Assembly: GCF_008831285.2 (NCBI RefSeq)
Contig: NC_045139.1
Span: 24,844,412 to 24,904,411, forward strand
Source: Nymphaea colorata
Taxonomy: Eukaryota; Streptophyta; Magnoliopsida; Nymphaeales; Nymphaeaceae
Reading direction: 5' to 3'
Length of the DNA stretch: 60,000 nt
The notes below the pieces were generated by a model. It saw nothing but the letters and a program-made list of their open reading frames with translations, had not been told where the DNA came from and ran no database searches. Below are positions 1 to 10,300 of the stretch, piece after piece (within the stretch, counting starts at the first letter, position 1; each line of letters begins with the position of its first letter). A program made the position numbers and the translations under genes.

Positions 1-376
1 AACCAACTAAATGAGTGTCCTTGGGGATATCAACAACTTCCCACGTGTTGTTCTTTGCCAAGGCATTCATCTCCTCTGTCATGGCCTGTAGCCATTTAGG
101 ATCCTCTTTGGCATCTTCCACACACCTGGGAATCACAGACTTAGACAAGGATGTAATAAAGCATTTGTAATTCTTACTAAGTTTCGCATAAGAGACAAAT
201 CTCTGAATAGGGTGAGAAGTACAGGACCTGGTGCCCTTGCGCAGGGCTATAGGAAGCTCTTCATTGATTAGACTTGGGTCATCCGGGGAGCTCACAGGAT
301 TGGGATTGGTTACATCAACATTTTCAATCACATCTGTCTTCTTCCTTCTGTACACCTGGCCGAACAAATGATAACC

Positions 377-390
377 TGGCTCTGATACCA
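377..390 (-). other. Primer-binding site of copia-0
   Basis: TGGTATCAGAGCCA on the - strand directly after the LTR. This is the standard complement of the 3' end of initiator methionine tRNA used by plant copia elements. Confidence 0.85.
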
Positions 391-667
391 TGTAGAAACA
401 CACACCAAGATGGAGAGAAAGAAAAGGAACACACAATATACGTGGAAAACCTCAAAGAGAGGTGAAAAACCACGGAGAAGCTCTAACCTAGGTGCACAAC
501 CGCAACCCTAGGAGAGAGAAAATGTTATTCCACTTTTTCAACAACACAACACAAAGTGGGATTATAAAGGGGGAACCCGCCTAGGGTACCGAGCCACCCT
601 CGGTTCCCGTGCCCATGGAACCGGGTCCATATCCAGACCCGGTTCCCTTACACAAGATATTCTAACA
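391..667 (-). repeat. 5' LTR of copia-0
   Basis: 277 bp, reading TGTTAGAATATC...TTTCTACA on the - strand, with the TG/CA ends usual for LTRs. It abuts the primer-binding site at 377-390. The five bases after it (668-672, ttctc) would be one copy of the target duplication; the other copy is outside the window. Confidence 0.8.
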
Positions 668-960
668 TTCTCAAATTAGGAAAAGGAGAAAGTAGAGATT
701 GATGTGCTCTCTCTTCTTTTCTTTTTGGTTAGATTATAAATGGAAGAAAGAAGACCAGATATAAGTCACATGGACACACCTAGAAGGGGCCCAACGGCCC
801 CAACCCATGTTGTGAAGACAGGTGTGGGTGCAAGCATAGCTTGGACATTGCAAAGTCATATTTCGCAGTTTTTATCCATTTTGGTACTCTTATTTGATAA
901 TTTATATTTCATCAATATAAATAATGAATTTATGTGTTTGCTTAAATTTCTATTGTTGCT

Positions 961-971
961 CTCTCTCTCCT

Positions 972-1023
<52 letters not shown>
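961..1023. repeat. (CT)n(TA)n compound microsatellite
   Basis: Alternating CT from about 961 to 987, with one interruption, continues directly as alternating TA to about 1023. Confidence 0.95.
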
Positions 1024-1025
<2 letters not shown>

Positions 1026-1254
1026 AAAATTGAATGGTGACTCACTATCCAAAATCACCCAACTCACTCATGGGGGCCATCTGGTCCTTCATGATGGATG
1101 GTTGAGAGAAAGACATGGAGAAAAAGGTGATGGACATTTTTATAATTTAGTATTAGTCTACACTTTTTTCTTCTTATTTTCTCTCAATCGTCTAGTACGA
1201 TGGATCAGATGAACCTCATGAGTGAGCTGGGTGGCTTTAGATAGCTTGAATCAC

Positions 1255-1258
<4 letters not shown>

Positions 1259-1318
<60 letters not shown>
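1259..1318. repeat. (CT)n microsatellite
   Basis: About 30 uninterrupted CT units. Confidence 0.97.
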
Positions 1319-1320
<2 letters not shown>

Positions 1321-1489
1321 ATATATATGCCTAAAAAGGTTTACTTGAAACATGATGAATTTCTCAACAAAGTTAAATAATTTTTTAGTTAAAAGCATTC
1401 TGAAAGTCCCAATGGAGCATTGGTTGTTCAATATGAGAAATTATCAGCTCAAAGACCTATAACGATGCCTAAATCATATTGTTCTAATC

Positions 1490-1590
1490 TAAGTCACATG
1501 GGTACTTCAGTAAGGTCCACGTACCTGTATCGCCGTACCCGTACCAAAATGGGTACTTGGACGCACTTGGGTACCTATAGATCCAAACTG
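1490..1590 (+). mobile_element. Terminal fragment of the TAAGTCACATGGGT repeat family
   Basis: It starts TAAGTCACATGGGTA and continues with GTACC/GGGTAC-rich sequence, the same pattern as the ends of the elements at 3132-4143 and 49145-50077. No matching opposite end is visible nearby, so this looks like a truncated copy. Confidence 0.5.
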
Positions 1591-1818
1591 CTTAATTTTA
1601 CTTTGATTTAATTTTTTGTACCTTACTTTTTATTCTATTATTTGGATGTGAAAATTCGATTGATGTTCATATTTGACTAGGGGGCTGCTCGGTTGTCCAT
1701 ATGTTTAAAGTTTTTCATAGTGCTACAAGAGCCATTGATATATATTTTCTATGTTATTATTTGTTTATGTTGATGTATATTCTTTATTTTGATACATATT
1801 TTCTAAGTATTTCTTATT

Positions 1819-1821
<3 letters not shown>

Positions 1822-1890
<69 letters not shown>

Positions 1891-1910
1891 CATTTGTTCT
1901 AATCTATAGA

Positions 1911-1945
<35 letters not shown>
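1822..1945. repeat. Two (TA)n microsatellites
   Basis: (TA)n at 1822-1888 and 1912-1945, separated by about 23 bp. Open frames here encode only alternating I and Y and are not genes. Confidence 0.97.
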
Positions 1946-1946
<1 letters not shown>

Positions 1947-2038
1947 CCATCAAAGTGCTTTCCCATTTGACCGTCTCTATTATTGAAGGCTGATGCTCTC
2001 TTGAAGTGTTTGATATCAACACCCATGTTGGTGTTCAT

Positions 2039-2335
2039 GCATTGTCACAGATATCGCGAGATTTACAAATAAAACAAAAATAATGGGAATATCAAATTTT
2101 TGAAAATCTCAACGAAGATGAATATCTCTTGAGTTTCTTGTGATTTTTGGCAATTTTTTCTCTTTCTTCGATATTAGTTTCACATTTATTTTATTTTTTA
2201 TAATTGTTGGGATTTTTTATTTTTTAAAATTTGCTGAGATTTTTCCCTAAATTTTCTCAAGAAAAGCAATTTCTATGAACAATACTCGAGAAAAACCTTT
2301 TCAATATTTTCTTGAGAACGATATTTGTGACAATG
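2039..2335. mobile_element. MITE-like element with 17-bp TIRs
   Basis: The left end CATTGTCACAGATATCG (from 2040) is matched by an inverted copy ending at 2335, with one mismatch in 17. The roughly 260 bp between are AT-rich and non-coding. A diverged relative of the right half lies at about 5340-5455: both share the order ATTTGC-GAGATTTT, a GAGAAAAACCTT block and AACGAT-TTTGTG. I could not identify a clean target duplication, so the superfamily is open. Confidence 0.55.
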
Positions 2336-3131
2336 TGTCAATTGTCATGCTACATAGATTCTCAGAATGTTATTGTTCCAACAACCGAATGTGGACATAT
2401 GGAGCAGGATCATCATGAATTGGACCCAAGTCCAAGAATTGAATACATTGACTCGACGCTAACTACCTTAGCACTCAGCCTGGCTCATTGGCATGACACC
2501 CAAAAGGTCTATGAACTTGGATGCAAAGTCACCATTTTTTCAACTTTTTTAGTTGCAAAACTTTTATTAAGTCATTGTCGTAGACATGTTGTTGCAACTT
2601 ACTTTCCCTTAAAGAACACAAATTCCAACCAGATGACCATAAACCATAGTTTCAGGTCTTGAAATGACTTCTATATGGGTAATGATTTGTGGCAGATTCA
2701 CTTCAATTGAACATCTAAAAAAGGCTATCAGCCACATTTGTATGCGTGTGTGTCTGAGTTAGAGAGAGAGAGGGGGGTCTTTCTCTTCATCTCATTTTGG
2801 TAGATCTTTTGAGCTGTTTCAAGTCGACCAACTTTTATTCTCTCTCTCTCTTTTATTCTCCTGAAGCAATGGCAATACCATGTCCCATTTATTCTGTTTG
2901 ATATGGATCTCAGTTTCTTTTATTCCTGAAAGCTAGAATGCTCATTAACATCTCCTTCTTTCTCTCTCATTTGCATTAAACTTCTAAAACTATCTTATTT
3001 TTCTTCAATAAAAAAGTAAATGGTTCTGAAACCTTTTATTTCCATAGAATGAAAATTAGTCCTGCATCACATTACCTTGCATCAGCTTAGGTAGATTTGG
3101 TTCCATTTGGAGGCTGGTGCATAATTCACCC

Positions 3132-4143
3132 CAAGTCACATGGGTGGGCATGGAGATACGGGTACAGATACTCTATGTCACACGGGTGCGGGTGCGATAC
3201 GGGGATACGGGTGTGGATACGGCAAGTTTCACAATTTCCGGATATGCGGATATGACAAATATAATATTTTCAAAAAATTTATAAATTGAAGAAAACAAAC
3301 AAACAAACATTGTTTATCACAAAACATTGTTGATTATCATTATTCTACTCATTGTCAATGCCCACATCGTCCTCAGACTCATCTTCATCCACAATTTCAC
3401 ATGTTGATGGAATAGAAGGTTCTTCGAATCTTGAATTAACAACTTCAAATGAAGACCCCTAAAAATGAATGTGAATGAGTTGAAGCAATCTGAAAACCCT
3501 TAAAAACCCCCAAATGAAGAAGAACACATTAAACCCGAAACGAAAAAAAAAAATCCACTTACTTGTCCGTCGTCGGTGACGACCGGACGTCGCTGTGGGT
3601 CGCCGGAAGTCGTGACGGCCACCCACCATCGCTCGTCGGGTGAAGGTCTGCCGTCGGGTGAAGAGGAAGAACGTCGGGTGAAGGTCGAGTGGTCGACCTA
3701 ATTTCATTTAACGGATCATTTTTTAAAGGTTTGGATCGGGTCTGACCCAAACCCGATCCAAATGTATCCATGAAGTATCCGTATCCGGATCGGCATATCC
3801 GTATCCGGATCGCTGTATCGGGTCTGACCCAAACCCGATCCAAACGGACTGTAGTTTTAGAAAAGTAGGTACAGGGTACTGCAAAGTGTATATGTAAATA
3901 TATGTATTATATATATAATAATCCTCATCAATTCTCAAAATTGAAGAAAAATGATAGGAAAATATAGAATCTTGGTGGAAGAGAAATAAAAAAGAAGGGA
4001 AAAATAAAAATTAAAGAAAAAATAAAGTTTGATAATATAGTTTTTTATGTTTAATAATACAGCCGTACCCTCGTACCCGTCTCAGTTATGTACCCGTGCA
4101 GCCACATGGGTACATGGCCAAATCACACGTACTCATGTGACTT
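3132..4143. mobile_element. TIR element with GC-rich insert, AAGTCACATG ends
   Basis: The left end AAGTCACATGGGTG and the right end (inverted) AAGTCACATGAGTA match. Both subterminal zones are rich in GGGTAC/GATACGGG motifs. The centre (about 3565-3700) is GC-rich and CG-rich (GTCGTCGG-like), unlike the AT-rich flanks. At 3735-3845 palindromic GGATCGGGT...ACCCGATCC blocks are repeated. No transposase is visible, so the element would be non-autonomous. I found no clear 8-bp target duplication, which leaves the superfamily (hAT-like by resemblance) uncertain. Confidence 0.5.
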
Positions 4144-4336
4144 AAAATGTACCACTTTGTGGTGACTAATAATTAATGGTCATTTAGTATTTTGTTGATG
4201 CGCTATGGTAGCTTTCGATGCTACATAAACTTAGACTGTCTACTTTTTTTTTCGGGTTTGAATTTGACCATTCAACTAAGATTTAGCATGAATCATACCT
4301 TTGGCTAATATGTTTCTTAATTTATATTGATGCCAG

Positions 4337-7300
4337 GTGAGGGAGCCAATTCCACTGAGAGTCCATCATCTTCCTATAGCTGTTACTTTTGGTTTTTTTG
4401 GTGATGGAGAACTTGTGGTAGGTTAATGAAGTTTCTCTTGCTATGGCTATTTTAAATTAGCTTACTGTCCTTTTGATATATCTTTTGTGCAATACATGAT
4501 GCACATGATGTTAGCTTTCACTGGTACAGGTTATAGATCCAACATACAAGGAGGAGGCTGTTATGGGAGGAAGAATGACTGTCACAATAAATGCAAATGG
4601 TGATGTCTGTGCCATCCAAAAGGCTGGAGGACAGGGTGTCTTACAGAGTGAAATAATGCAGTGCATGCGTATAGCTTCTGTAAAATCTGTTGATATCACA
4701 AACAAAATAAAAAATGCTGTGAGTTTTTCGTTGACAGTTCCTTCTTATGTACATGTTGAATCTTTTTTTCATTGGGCCTGTTGGCTGTTTGACTGGTCTA
4801 GTATGTAGCTGCTGCTGGAGTCACAATAGGCTTGGTTTAGCTCTGATGACTGGCTGCCTAAGGTCGCTTGGCTTGGTGTTGGTTGCCAATTGTGATCAGA
4901 ACTCTGAAAAGTTGGTTCTCTTCTTTGTACTAGTTCATGATGCATGGTAGTAGGATAACCTGCCTTTTTTCTATGCTGCATCAGTCCGGTATGCGTATAG
5001 AATCACTATAGATCTAGATCTATTTCTGCAATATCTCTAGCCTTCAAAGTTTCAAACCACGGCCTCAAATACAGCAATTTTTTTTCAAAAATATCATGCT
5101 ATTTTCATGAGAAAAACGGTAAAAAAACCAAAAGAACACATCTTTTTGAAAAATATCGTGCTAGTTTCATTTGTTTCTTTTTCACATCATGGATTCACTT
5201 TTAAACTTAAATTAAATTATTTTTTATCATTCTTATCTTATTAAGACATTATTTTCATCATTTTATCTAGGTTTTTAAATGTTCTATTATTAGTTTCTCT
5301 TTGTTTATTTTTATTTAATTTTTATTATTTTCTTCATTTTTCAAAAATTTGCCGAGATTTTCCTGAAATTTACCTAAAAAAAAACAACTTTGTCAAAAAT
5401 TACTTGAGAAAAACCTTGCCATTAAAAACCCAAAAACGATGTTTGTGGCTGTGCTTCAGACTTCTCCTTTTGTTTATCTTGCCTTTCATACTTATTGTTA
5501 CTTCCCCCTCTCTTGGAGCCTAATAAGATGAAGGTTCTTCCAGTGGATGCCAATTGCCTAAGTCTTCCCAATATATGGGCACACCGTGATTACATATGCA
5601 TGATGGTTCCATGCCTCATGCACGTGTCAAAGCTCATGAGTCTACTTTCATATTCAAGTATTGTGTAGGTAGACTTGATGTCATGTGTGGAACTTATCTT
5701 CAATTTTTTTTGGTGTTAGGTGGAAGCATACAATGTGGAAAGGGCTAAAAGAAAGATAAAGCGCCATTCAGATCTGGATGTACACGTTAATGTGGATGTT
5801 AAAATGACCGAGGTGAATGATGTTTCTATTAAAATGGAGTCTGGTATCTTATCAGGACACCAGGAAGTAGTTAAAGAAGAGCATAAAAGTCAATCAACTA
5901 CTGTAATTGATGGTCATGTTGCAATTGAAAGTGGATCTGTTGAACAGGTGAAACTGAAAAAAGTGAATCTATTTACTGGTGGAACATCAAGTTGGTAATG
6001 CACTCTGCTGACTTTTTTGTTTTCTTGTGTAGTGGAGCTCAAATAGCTTTTGTATTTTTCGTATGTTATTTTGTTTTTTGCTCTGAAAAAAACCCTAGAA
6101 CTGGGGTTAGTGTGTCTAGCCCTTCAAGGCCTCAGAATGCAAGCAGTCATTCTTTTAAGTTTTAATGTAGAATGGGGTAAGAGTTTCTTTTAGTAGTCTG
6201 TTCTCTCTTCTTATTCAAGAACTTTCTGGTTTTTGTCTCTTTAAATACAGGGATCCTTATTCAGAGGGGATTAATTCTTCAAGATTACTGAGTTCATCGG
6301 CATTACATGGTAATCCTGACTAGTTATGCTTGACTTCATTAAGGAAGAAATATTTTGCGTTAGAAGGATTCTTTTAATTAAATGGAGGTGTTGGCCAATA
6401 AGATTCTAATTTGTTTTCACAAACATTTTTCACTTGCTCTGTGAATGTGTTCATAACAAATTGCATTATGTTCCTTATTAGTTATGTTTGTCTCTTCTCA
6501 AATAAGAAATAAGTTTATATATATATATATATATATATATTAGAAGGACAATTTTAAATAAAACGTGTGCCTGGTCAATAAGGGTGTTGCGTAGAGAGGT
6601 GGAGAAGAGGAGAACGTGAGGAAGGAGGAGAGAATAGGTACCAGTCTTCAATCTGTTGGCTGCTCTTTTTCCATTAGACTAAATAAGGATTAGTTAGGGT
6701 TATGTTTAACCCTTTACATAAAGAGTCCAACAAAATTTTAAAAATTCAGAAAGCTACCTAATATTCAATTCCAAAATACATAAAACTTTAAATCCCAAAG
6801 CAGCACGCTTCCTCAACACTCTCCCTCAAGCCGGAGCATAGATTTCTATCATGCTCAGCTTGCTACAACACTTCATGGAATCAGATATCAGAAGGGCTTT
6901 GGTAAATATATCTGCAGGTTGGTCTTCTGAAGCAACATACTTAGTAGAAATAATCCCTGCTTGGACCAAGTCTTTAATGTAATGACAATCAACTTCAATA
7001 TACTTGGTCCGTTCGTGGAAGACTGGGTTATTTGCTATATAAGTAGTTGCTTTATTATCACATTGCATTTTTATAGGCAATTCTATCTGAATTCCAAGAC
7101 CTTCTAGCAAGGCTCTCACCCATGTGATTTCAGTGGTTGTTTGGACCATGGCTCGATCCTCTGACTCTACACTAGATCGAGCAACAACAACTTGCTTTTT
7201 ACTTCTCCAAGAGACTAAGTTACCATCAACAATGATACAGAATCCCGTAGTGGACTTTCTGTCATCAATTGAGCCTGCATAATCTGCATCAGAATAAGCT

Positions 7301-10300
7301 TTCATCAATTGAGCCTGCATAATTTGCATCAGAATAAGCTTCTGTCTGAAGTGAAGAGCTTCTTCTAAATAATAGACTCTTTTCAGAGGAGCCTTTTAGA
7401 AATTTCAATAATAACATAGCTGCATCCCAATGAGCTTTTCTTGGCTTATCTATAAACTGGCTTAGTTTTCCCACAACAAAGGATATATCAGGTCTAGTAA
7501 TGGTTACATATAGTAGCTTACCAATGAGATATCGATATGATTTGCTATGAACAGGTTCATATTTATCATCATATAAGTGAGTACGAGAATTCATAGGAAT
7601 AGATGCTGGTTTAGTTGCAGTCATACCTATTTCGTGTAGCAAATCAAGAACATATTTTATTTGAGAAAGGACTAGACCTTCTTTACTTCTTGCCACTTCT
7701 ATCCCAAGAAGTAACGTAGAGGTTGTAAATATTTCTTTGTGTCTTGTATTTCTTGTTCATTGTCACCAGTTAAAATAATATCATCCACATAATATCATCC
7801 ACATATGTCACCATAACAACCATACCTCTTAAAGTCCTTTTTATGAAATGAATGATCTAAAGGCGATCCCTGAAACTCAAACTTAGACACAACATCACAC
7901 AACTTTTGAAACCATGCTTTGGGACTCTATTTCAAACCATATATAGCCTTTTTAACAAACATACCTTGGTACACTCCCCCTGTTTCTTAAAGCTAGGTGG
8001 TTGCTGCATATAAACCACTTTAGTTAAATCCCCATACAGAAAGACATTTTTAACATCGAATTAGTACATGTTACAACCATAATGAACTGCAACAGATATA
8101 ATGAGTCGTATAGTGCCCAGACGTGCCACAGGAGAGAAAGTTTCAAAGAAGTCAATACCATATGTCTGTGCGTACCCTTTTGCTACCAAGCGTGCCTTGT
8201 AGCGCTCAATTGTACCATCTGAGTTGTACTTGATAGTGAATACACATTTTGAGCCAACAATATCTGCCCCAGAAGGATGTTCAACGAGATCCCAAGTGTG
8301 ACGAGATATAAGAGAATCCATCTTCTCCTTCATAGCCTGGTACCACTTAGAGTCCAACATAGCTTGTTCATGTGAAATAGGAATGAATGTAGCTGACAAG
8401 GCATCAATAAATTTGCACATATGATCTTCCAAATGAGATGTACTAACAAATTTAAAAAGAGGATGAATTGTGCATTGTCTAATCCCTTGACGTAGTGCAA
8501 TAGGTAGTTCATCATGAACAGAAGCATCAAAGAAACACTCAGGCATGTCCTGTAATTCAGAACTACTTACCTCCAGAGAGCAAAGATGGTGCAGGGTCAT
8601 TAGATGATGGATTTCTTCTTGAATATGTGAGAGGAGAATCTTTAAACCGTGGAATGGAGGGAGTGGAACAGGTGGGTGATGATGAAAAAGGAAGGGACTC
8701 AAGAGGAATAGGAGGAATTGAAAGTGGAACAGAAAATGACATCTCAGACGTTGGATATGAAGAACTTGCAGGAAAGAATGGAGACGACTCGAGAAAGGTT
8801 ACATCGGCACTGACAAACTCTCGATTAGATATAGGATCTAGGCATCGATACCCTTTTTTGATTTTTAGAGTATCCCACAAATACACATTTACTTACCTGC
8901 GCAACTAGTTTATCTCGATTGAGGCCAAGTTTATGTACAAAGCATGTGCACTCAAATATAAGTGGGGGTAAAAAAAATAAAGCTCTATTTGGGTAGAGAA
9001 TTTGAATTGGAATCTTGTTGTATATGGAAGATGATGACATTCTATTTATCAGGTAACATGCGGTCAAAATTGCATCTCCCCAAAATTTAGAAGGCATATG
9101 AGAATAAATCATGATTGTGCGGGTTACATCCAACAAATGGCGATGTTTTTTTTCAACTACACCATTTTGTTGAGATGTGTGAGGGCAGGTAAAATGTGGC
9201 ACAATATCATGAGATTTATAGAATTCAAGTAAATGAGTAGATTTGAACTCGAGAGCATTGTCAGTGCGAACAACCTTGACACAAGAATTAAATTGAGTTT
9301 TTATTTCCAATATGAAAGATTTCAAGATACAAGGAGCTTCAGTTCTGTCTTTCATCCGAAACACCCAAGTGACACGAGAGAAATCATCAACAATGGACAG
9401 ATAATAACGAGACGACAATCGATTTGGAACCCGACTAGGCCCCCAAACATCAACATGAACTAAATCAAATAGACTTTGGCCAGACTGACTTTGACTCGAT
9501 GGAAATGAAGTATGACTATGCTTGCCCAGTTGACAAGCTTCACATTTGATAGATGTTGAGGAAGAAATTTGAGGACATAGCAGCCGAAGTTTATGGAATG
9601 ATGGATGACCCAATCTGAGATGCCATTGGAAGGCACTTGAAGAAGAATCAACCTAGAATGACGCCTCTTTATTGGATGTATACAAGATGTATATTCCATC
9701 TATCTCATATCTTCCTTCCAGTCGATAGATCCTGAAATATACAAGTACCCGAGTCAAAAATAACTCTGCAATTCATCTCTTTAGTTAGTTTGCTTTCAGA
9801 TAACAAATTCTTTGGGAATTCAAGAGTATATAACACATCATGAACATGCAAAGATGGAGAAAGATAAACATCTCCACATCCTTCTACTGGAGATAGTCTT
9901 CCATTCACCAATCGAACATGCGGAGGTGAATCAAAATTCTGCAGGTTTGAAATACTAGTATCTCCACAAAAGTGTTTAGATGCTCCAAAATCAATTATCC
10001 AACAACCATTAGAAGTAGTCTTACCTGCAGAGTATGCTGAATTTGTGATAGCTGTAGATGCCGATGAGGTATAAGGAGTAGAATTTGATCTATGCTCCAT
10101 AATTAAATCAATTTCAGCTGGACTTAAATTAAGAGATGTAGCATCAACTGAAGCATAAGTGGGATTCGCCTTAGGAGCTATACTGATAAACTGTGTGTTT
10201 GGAGTAGAACTAGATGAAGATGTCACAGTCGAAGAAGTGGATGAGTTAGGTTTACCCACTTTGTTCCAACACCTATCTTTTAAGTGACCAAGACAACCAT

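Larger units (their letters stand above)
1..667 (-). mobile_element. Ty1/copia element copia-0, 5' end with internal deletion
   Basis: Read on the - strand, positions 376 to 1 are one open frame of about 125 codons without a stop. They match the linker and start of the copia reverse transcriptase domain: a Q-V-Y-R-R stretch, then A-M-T-E-E-M and T-W-E-V-V-D-I-P. The same stretch occurs in copia-2 at about 15960-16390. Immediately 5' of it (377-390) is the primer-binding site, then a TG...CA long terminal repeat (391-667). A normal element has about 2.5-3 kb of gag, protease and integrase between these points, and here it is missing. The rest of the element runs off the left edge. The LTR resembles that of copia-2 (both begin TGTAGAAAC and share ACGTGGAAAAC). 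The element is antisense to RRP45 and lies in its upstream intron or 5' flank. Confidence 0.85.
668..1489. other. Non-coding stretch with two microsatellites
   Basis: I see no gene here. It holds a (CT)n(TA)n tract at 961-1023 and a 60-bp (CT)n tract at 1259-1318. Short open frames over these tracts (runs of IY or RE residues) are low-complexity artefacts. The stretch lies upstream of the first recognised RRP45 exon. Confidence 0.6.

Noticed and set aside
1765-2022. IY-repeat open frames at (TA)n tracts, also at 21328-21609 and 26525-26743
   Set aside because: Translation of simple repeats.
2312-2662. 116-codon open frame, considered as a missing upstream RRP45 exon
   Set aside because: Contains none of the conserved RRP45 N-terminal blocks and starts inside a MITE-like end.
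3559-3843. 94-codon open frame on the - strand with repeated G-Y-G and D-P-I-Q words
   Set aside because: Generated by palindromic GGATCGGGT/ATCCGGAT repeats within a TIR element; not gene-like.
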